Shown: positions 58,187 to 64,000 of the stretch, one piece after another
Position numbering within the stretch: position 1 is the first letter of the stretch
Layout: each line of letters begins with the position of its first letter
Assembly (NCBI GenBank): GCA_963971535.1
Contig: OZ020589.1
Span: forward strand, 48,790,312 to 48,854,311
Direction: 5' to 3'
Source: Notolepis coatsorum
Taxonomy: Eukaryota; Chordata; Actinopteri; Aulopiformes; Paralepididae
Length of the DNA: 64,000 nt
Position numbers and translations under genes: made by a program
The notes under the pieces: model-generated
Told to the model about the DNA's origin: nothing
The model's input: only the letters and a program-made list of their open reading frames with translations
The model's database searches: none

Positions 58187-58801
58187 CATTACGTTATCAA
58201 ACATAGGGACGAAGACTGTAAAAAAAAGTGTCGACAATGTTTTATAATCTTTATGTTAATTTATCATAAAAAACTGGCTCGCCTGAGTATTTAAACCCCA
58301 CCCGCCCGGCTCAGATTGGCTCCTAAAACACACCAGCCCATTTTCAATGAGATGCAATAGCTCCATAAGAGAGCGCGGGGTTGACCGTCTGCCAGCTCAG
58401 GCAGGGTCTGAAGGGTATACCAGAGGCTGCAGCTATGAATTATGAATATATATAGCGAATAAACGAAATAACGACCCCAAAAACGAGTTAAGTCGTTTCT
58501 GGCGCTGAACGCATGGCGGGCAATAACGAGTTAACTCGTTTCTGGCGCAGATTGTGTTAAACATAAATGACACAGTGGTCACCATTTCAAAGGGAGTTTA
58601 TTTACTTTGTGACACAATAGGCAAACAAATGCACTAGCCATCAATATCGTATGCCAAATTATTAGGGCATAGGGCCTATTACAAAAAAATAAATAAACTG
58701 TATTCAATTAACAAGTCAGAGTCCGAATGCAGTCAATGCTCGAGTCCAAGTCCGAGTCATCAGTGCTCAAGTCCAAGTCGAGTCACGAGTCCTGAAAATC
58801 A

Positions 58802-59228
58802 GTCCAGGACGCGTGAATACTTTGGGCAGCCGAAGAGTGCTTCCGCGTTCGAGTTTTGCGCTCCGTTTGGCCAGGTCATGTGACATGTGCGCCAATCGTG
58901 GGACAGCAAGTTCTGCGCCTATTTCCGGGTCTAACAGCCTGCAAACTGCCTGGCGTGATATTCGCCATGCTCTAAGACAAACTCTAACCGTAACCAACTT
59001 CGAAAGAGTGCCTAAGCTTAACCGTCGGAATCAGGGCAGGCGTTCTATCGCCATGCTCTAAGACAAACTCTAACCCTTAACCAACTTCGAACGAGCGCCT
59101 AAGCTTAACCAGTGTAGAAACGTGCGGTCCCACGATTGGGCGTACATGTCACATGACCAGAAATGACCTGGCCAATCAGAGACGCGGAAACACTCTTCGG
59201 CTGCCCAAAGTATTCAGGCGTCCAGGAC
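58802..59228. mobile_element. MITE with about 45-bp TIRs
   Basis: Ends gtccaggacgcgtgaatact and its near reverse complement up to 59228 (agtattcaggcgtccaggac). The interior contains an imperfect direct duplication (ccatgctctaagacaaac at about 58967 and 59051). Target duplication unclear. Lies in the right arm of the hAT at 51061-59252. Confidence 0.8.
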
Positions 59229-59260
59229 TCGGACTAGAGTACTACAACACTGGAATGTGG

Positions 59261-59328
59261 AGTGAGTGAGTGAGTGAGTGAGTGAGTGAGTGAGTGAGTG
59301 AGTGAGTGAGTGAGTGAGTGAGTGAGTG
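59261..59328. repeat. (GAGT)n microsatellite
   Basis: 17 near-perfect tetranucleotide units immediately after the hAT target duplication. Confidence 0.95.
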
Positions 59329-59351
59329 CGTGTGCATATTCAGTGTCTCAC

Positions 59352-59507
59352 CGCTGTCTTGGCTGAAGCCCTCGTGGCTGATCTTGCGGAGTCGCTCAAA
59401 GCCCTGGTTCAGGCCTCTCATCTTCACCTTCAGCTCTGTGTGCTTCTGCTGCAACACGTGCTCCTTGACCTCACCCTCCAGGGGAGAAATCACATTCTCA
59501 TGGACCT
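59352..59507 (-). CDS. lrpap1: lrpap1 exon (end of domain 2)
   Basis: 156 bases, phase 1 in and out; acceptor ctccatag and donor AGCG|gtgaga on the - strand. It encodes VHENVISPLEGEVKEHVL, then HTELKVKMRGLNQGFERLRK and ISHEGFSQDS. This matches the vertebrate RAP segment around HENVISP and HTELK. The exons for the signal peptide, domain 1 and the first part of domain 2 are not visible and should lie beyond the right edge. Confidence 0.94.
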
Positions 59508-61749
59508 CTATGGAGATGGACAGAGAGGGAGGAGAGAGGAGAGGAGGCAGGTTAGGAGATGACACGCAAGGGTAAAGGGTAGGAGGGGAGGGGGAAAGGA
59601 CAAGAGGGAGATTGGGAGAGAACAAAAGAAGGTAAGGAGGATAGGGAGAGAGGAGGATGAGGAGGAGAAGAAGGGGGACAGGCAGAGTGATGAAGCCATT
59701 TGGATGAAGAGGACAGAGATAACGAGAGGAAGTAAAAATAAGCAGACAGAATGATAAAGAGTAGAGCACAGCGAGGGAGACGGCGACTTCTCAGCTCACT
59801 ACTTCGGTGATGATAACCACAAAATAACTAATAAAGCATTGCAGATGACAGGCTTTTATTTTGAAATGTCATGTAATTTGTTTTATGGCAACAGCTCCGC
59901 TTTTGTCATTAGAAAAGGAGACGTTACGGAACGCAAATAGAGACGCCTGGCGCTGAACAGCTGCAAAATGTCAGTCGGGTCCACTGGAAACATGTCTATC
60001 CTGCCTCGCTCTACCTGAAACACTGGAGATACACCGCCACCTATAGGTAAATAGGTTCCGTGGGTGATAGCATGAGCTGTCTGACAGCCTACCTAAACCA
60101 GGATGGGCTGTGATTCACTGAGGAGGCTCGGACAGAGAACTGGCGATAATTATCTCTGGCAGGTGGTACGTGTCCGTCTGTCTGTCTGTCTGTCTGTCTG
60201 TGTGACTCTGTCCAGAGCTAATCTCGCAAACTACAGGCCAGATGTGGATGAAACATCCCATGTAGGCTGACCTGAATACTATATCGGTCTACAACAAGTA
60301 TTTAATTTGAATTTATTTCCATCATTGTCCATTGAAATAGTATTCAGTATAAAGTAATACCTTTTGAACACAAGAGGGCGCTACTAGATAGCAAATAATT
60401 TAAGTTAATATTGTGTTGTCAGAACAGTCTTGTGTTTGCAATGCGCTTTACAATTTATGCCTCACATTCATTTCACTCACATGCCGACGGCAGAGACAAC
60501 CATGCAAGGTGCCAACCTGCTCATTGGGAGCAGTTGGGGGTTATATGTCTTGCTCAAGTACACTTCAACACGCTGCTGGGAGGAGCCGAAATCTAACCGG
60601 GAACGTTCCGATTACGACAACCGCTCTATCACCTGAACCACTGTCTCCCCCATCTAATGTTGATTATTGCCTATTACTAGGCCACCGTCATCTGATCAAC
60701 CAGGAAATGCTCACATGAAACCTAGTTCTATGCGTGAAACTCGTATTAAAATAGTGATCTATCTATGCCAGTGATCTTTGCGTGAACATTTAAAAAGAAA
60801 TCAGCAAATATCTTAGTTACAACAACATTGTGTAACTAAGCAGGGTTGTGATTATAGGTATTATAAGTATTTACAATGTTCACTGTTTGGTGGAGCAAGA
60901 TGGCTGCTCTGGCCAGAAATCACATCACTCTCAGGGCTACACTGCGACTGATGACTTGGCTGTGGCTGCATTTATCCGTTGTGTCTAACCGCTGTGTCTG
61001 TTCGTCTAAGGTGTCGGTTACACACAGGGGTATTTTCATTTCGTTTCGTTTTCAAGATCAGTTTCGCTTTCCAGAGCGCAACGTAGTGGCAGGCGAGTTA
61101 GACATTTGTTTTGCGACCTGAGCACTTTCGTTTTGTCAGAACGAGGCGTGGTCAGACCGCAACGAATCGCGTCTCGAATTCAGCACTGAGCATGCGCGGG
61201 GAGGTAGTTACCTGCGCACAAATCCTGAGAGCACATACACGCCTCACACGTCCACGGGTAAACAACACAGCTATCGACCACAATATGTAGTACAATGCCA
61301 AAGCAGTAGGTGGCAGTAGGTGGCGAACATGAAGGCAATTTTCAACCAATCAGAAGTTAATAATAATAATAATTTAGGACCTGCTCAGAGGTCATTAATC
61401 GGCATGCATGCGATGCATGTATGCGTTTCGTCTCTGCGATTAACCCATCCCCGTCGTCCTTCCCCCCCAAGGGCAGCCGGGAGCAGACAGGCGTCAACGT
61501 GAGCCGCGCCAGGGGACCAATCCAAGTGCTCCCGTCAGTCTTCGTCAAGGACGCCACAGCGTTAGCGATCTTGTTGTTGTGCATGTTTTTCCATTGGGTT
61601 TATCTTATCAGGGGGGGGGGAACCCTTGCGAGCACGGGGAGAACATGCAAACTCCACACAGAAAGGCCTGGGAGATACCCCACCTGGGTAACTGGTATCA
61701 TGGAATGTGCCAATACACTTCCTGCAAAAAAATCAACAAGCCACTATCT
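59508..61749. other. lrpap1 intron: microsatellite, SINE, repeat fragments
   Basis: A (CTGT)n run at about 60175-60203. A - strand SINE at about 60425-60651 is related to the one at 6692 (tRNA-like head at its right end, gttgcctctgcc-like middle). A fragment gagaacatgcaaactccac at about 61641-61659 is a motif common in fish repeats. An AAT run lies near 61360. No coding exon recognised. Confidence 0.6.
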
Positions 61750-62683
61750 TTAACTCTTTCAGTGCCACGCCTGGTTTTCCGTTTTACCGCTTGAATGCCA
61801 CCATCGGCGCCAATGTTAACGTTAATATCGCCTAATCTATGTTTTAAATTATGGCTATGTGTCTAATCTGCCCATCGCATTATCAAAGACTATTTTCCAG
61901 TCAGTGCTGTGAAGGCAGATTGTTTTTTTATCGCGTCGTTGCCGTTTCAGAGCAGTTAGAAAAGCCCCCGTTTTGATATAAAAAACAGCTCATTCTGGAG
62001 CATTCTATGAAAATCGTCTTTTAGTGGAATATTCCACAACGTTGATATTCGTCGGCCTTTTTATGAATCGTTTTCAAATAAACGCTAGATGATCAATATT
62101 ATACGTGCACGCACGCACATTACGGCCGCGCGCGGATAATCGCCTCGTTGATTTCCTCTCTGACTTTTACAGTGAAACCGAAAGAAGACATTTCACAAAA
62201 CAGCTTATAACTTCATCAAACTTACTCTGATTATCCTACCACTGATAACATAGAGTCCTTACCTGACATCAGATTGTATCCAACTGGTATATTCCAATTC
62301 CTGATCACCATTCGAAAAAATCGATACGTGTATGGATCCATCGCGATACAGTAGAACTCCATGATCCGCGGGGATCTGAGGCTCCAGAATGAACTCTAGT
62401 AACCCCGGCTGGATCAGTGAACTGGAAAATGTGGAGTACCGGATTTTTTTCCCCATTCATTTTCATTGAGTCCATTCCAAAATCACTTATATCATCTGGG
62501 AGATAGGGGGCGCTTTTTTCCACAGTGATCGTCGGCGCCCCTCGGCTATACTCGGGTAGGCTCGGGTGATGCAATAATTTTTCAGATCGCAAAAAAAAAT
62601 AAAAAAATAAAAAATCCGATAAATCTATAAAACCACCTATAAAAAAACACGAGAAATCTCGTGAGTGGCACTGAAAGAGTTAA
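61750..62683. mobile_element. piggyBac-like MITE
   Basis: Ends ttaactctttcagtgccac and gtggcactgaaagagttaa (almost perfect inverted repeats) with TTAA; 934 bases. The same interior as 33048-33972. Confidence 0.93.
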
Positions 62684-62955
62684 ATGCCTCCGTGAGCCAT
62701 TTAGCCAATGTAGCATTCATTTTTCAGCAAAGAAAGTGCAATAAAAGTGCAATAAACAAAACGGATACATTCACTGTGTGTTCTGCCTCTCATTTGTTGA
62801 TGAAACAAAACTAACATCAACACAATTGACCACCAAGAGCGGATAGTTTAGTCTCACAAAAAGATCGTCGATTTTGTTAGCTTACATGCTAACGCGATAG
62901 GGATATGCCATTATAACAGTATAGCATTGTGGCTAGCAGCTAACGTTAGCTCACG
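62684..62955. other. lrpap1 intron, nothing recognised
   Basis: Short unique-looking AT-rich spacer between two TTAA elements. Confidence 0.5.
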
Positions 62956-63890
62956 TTAACACTTTAACTGCCGGAAGACGCTTTTAGGCGTCCTTCCCCG
63001 CCATGCTCAAGTTGCCGAAGATGCCGTAACTCGTCTTTGATATCAATATTTCAAAAATCTGTGATCGGAATCATATTTCCTTTCCGGGGCCCTGAGACAC
63101 AAGTGTGATCTCCTCTCAATCCTCTAGCGGTTCAAGACCGCCATCTGGTGGCCGATCGGCAGATCGAAAAAACGGATGTTACCTTTAACCCGGTAGGACT
63201 CACTCCATATGGGGTCCGGGCACTCGCTAGTGTTAGAGAGACTCAGTCTTCACACAGTGAACATCGATCGCTGCAAATAACTCGAAAAAACAACATGATT
63301 TGGACGTATATATTATTATACAACCTGGAAATGGACCGGATATTTCTATATCCCATAATAGGAAAATGTCTGTTCCACGCTCATCGCCCAACGGCGTTAT
63401 TTTTCAATGTGTACGATACTAACTGCTATGATGAACATTTGACCCACATTAGATGAATGGTATAACGCTGCCCACGGAATTATAAACGCCCCCTCGGCCT
63501 TCCGGTCAACATCAGATTACGTGTAGTAACTTCCAGAAGTCCGTCCAGTTGGATTTTTTTATATCGCGCCGATTGCTATCAAACTGTATTTGATCATCAA
63601 TATAATGCATTTGGGGCTATAAATCACGTTCTGGAGAAAGCTGCAGAAAGAGATGAAAACATACTTATACTTTAGATCATATTTTAGTATGAATATGTGA
63701 ATGAAAAAGTTTAACGTTCATACACCCTGAACAATACATATAGGACATTGAATGGGCCCTAATAATGGCAATTTAGCAATAGAATTTAAAAAGTTATAGC
63801 CCTGCAAAGAAGGGGAACTTCTACATAGACAAATAGAGCTGGCAACCTATGGTATATCATGAATTTAGCCTTAGGCAATCAAAGTGTTAA
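62956..63890. mobile_element. piggyBac-like MITE, second subfamily
   Basis: Ends ttaacactttaactgcc and ggcaatcaaagtgttaa with TTAA; 935 bases. Inverted copy of 57227-58186. Confidence 0.9.
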
Positions 63891-64000
63891 CCAGCCAGCA
63901 CCAAACTGATGATATCAGGAGCTATCAGTAGCTAGATAACATTAGACAACGCCTCATGTATTAAACAAAGGTGAATAGATGACTGGGCCATTTTGTTTAA
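63891..64000 (-). repeat. Dispersed repeat, second copy at 40585-40680
   Basis: Reverse complement similarity to 40585-40680 (acaaaatggcccagtca, catgaggc..ttgtctaatg). Runs off the window; family unknown. Confidence 0.75.

Larger units (their letters stand above)
51248..58560. mobile_element. piggyBac-like MITE split by nested insertions
   Basis: TTAA at each end with ttaacacattgaccgccag and ctggcgcagattgtgttaa. The left part is like 33048-33972 (attgttttttcatccg, cgctagattatca). The right part is like the end of 35311-37196 (aacgagttaactcgt, ggcgctgaacgcatg). Subtracting the nested hAT and the nested TTAA element leaves about 920 bases, the family length. Confidence 0.7.
51061..59252. mobile_element. 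hAT element (CAGTGTTGTAGT ends), outermost of a deep nest
   Basis: The ends cagtgttgtagtcggag and actacaacactg are flanked by the exact 8-base TSD gaatgtgg at 51053-51060 and 59253-59260. Its own sequence is only the gagtccgagtc-rich part on the left (51061-51247) and right (58561-58801), about 0.46 kb in all. Everything between was inserted later. Confidence 0.92.

Noticed and set aside
60876..61121. Small ORF MFTVWWSKMAALARNH
   Set aside because: No splice context, no recognised domain and no similarity to RAP; it lies in repeat-rich intron.
61592..61700. Possible coding exon around gagaacatgcaaactccac
   Set aside because: This motif recurs as a high-copy repeat in fish; no open frame with splice sites was found.

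Overview
This window is a piece of a vertebrate nuclear genome, almost certainly a teleost fish. Two spliced host genes run toward each other and nearly everything else is transposable elements. On the + strand are the last six coding exons of dok7 (3938-25278; earlier exons lie to the left of the window). On the - strand are the last four coding exons of lrpap1 (59507-27998; earlier exons lie to the right). The tail-to-tail dok7/lrpap1 order is the one known for human 4p16. Splice phases join in frame for every exon pair listed, once a 49-base exon at 14991-15039 is included.

Layout. 1-2798: the 3' part of a broken CR1/L2-group LINE. 2993-3210: a small hAT MITE with an exact 8-base target duplication. 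6692-12460: a tRNA-derived SINE split by a 5.5-kb DIRS-type element. 13008-13489: another SINE with an 18-base target duplication. 15857-22692: an antisense L1-group LINE inserted 6 bases after a dok7 splice donor. Its 1254-residue ORF2 is intact, but its ORF1 is frameshifted and split by a Rex1-like LINE fragment, which itself carries a small retroposon. 23443-24219: a MITE with about 40-base terminal inverted repeats. 28800-37250: an old L1 remnant in an lrpap1 intron, cut by a hAT element (holding a further TIR element with two tRNA-like modules), two piggyBac-like TTAA elements and another hAT. 42424-50535: a minisatellite containing a hAT, inside it a second copy of that hAT, inside that a second DIRS-type element. 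51061-59252: a hAT element that encloses at least seven further insertions. 61750-63890: two more piggyBac-like TTAA elements.

The most unusual system is the pair of DIRS-type elements (6806-12312 on -, 44378-49792 on +). Both have split inverted terminal repeats of equal length, an internal complementary region that matches their outer ends, and insertion at GTT/AAC. Both carry a 5S rRNA-derived sequence in sense orientation inside a shared block of about 1.9 kb with no recognisable protein. Only the second has a gag-like ORF, and I see no reverse transcriptase or tyrosine recombinase in either. They look like a non-autonomous DIRS family that has captured 5S rRNA.

TE family names are by motif recognition and terminal structure only; no database search was possible. 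Host gene identities rest on protein segments I recognise from the vertebrate families.
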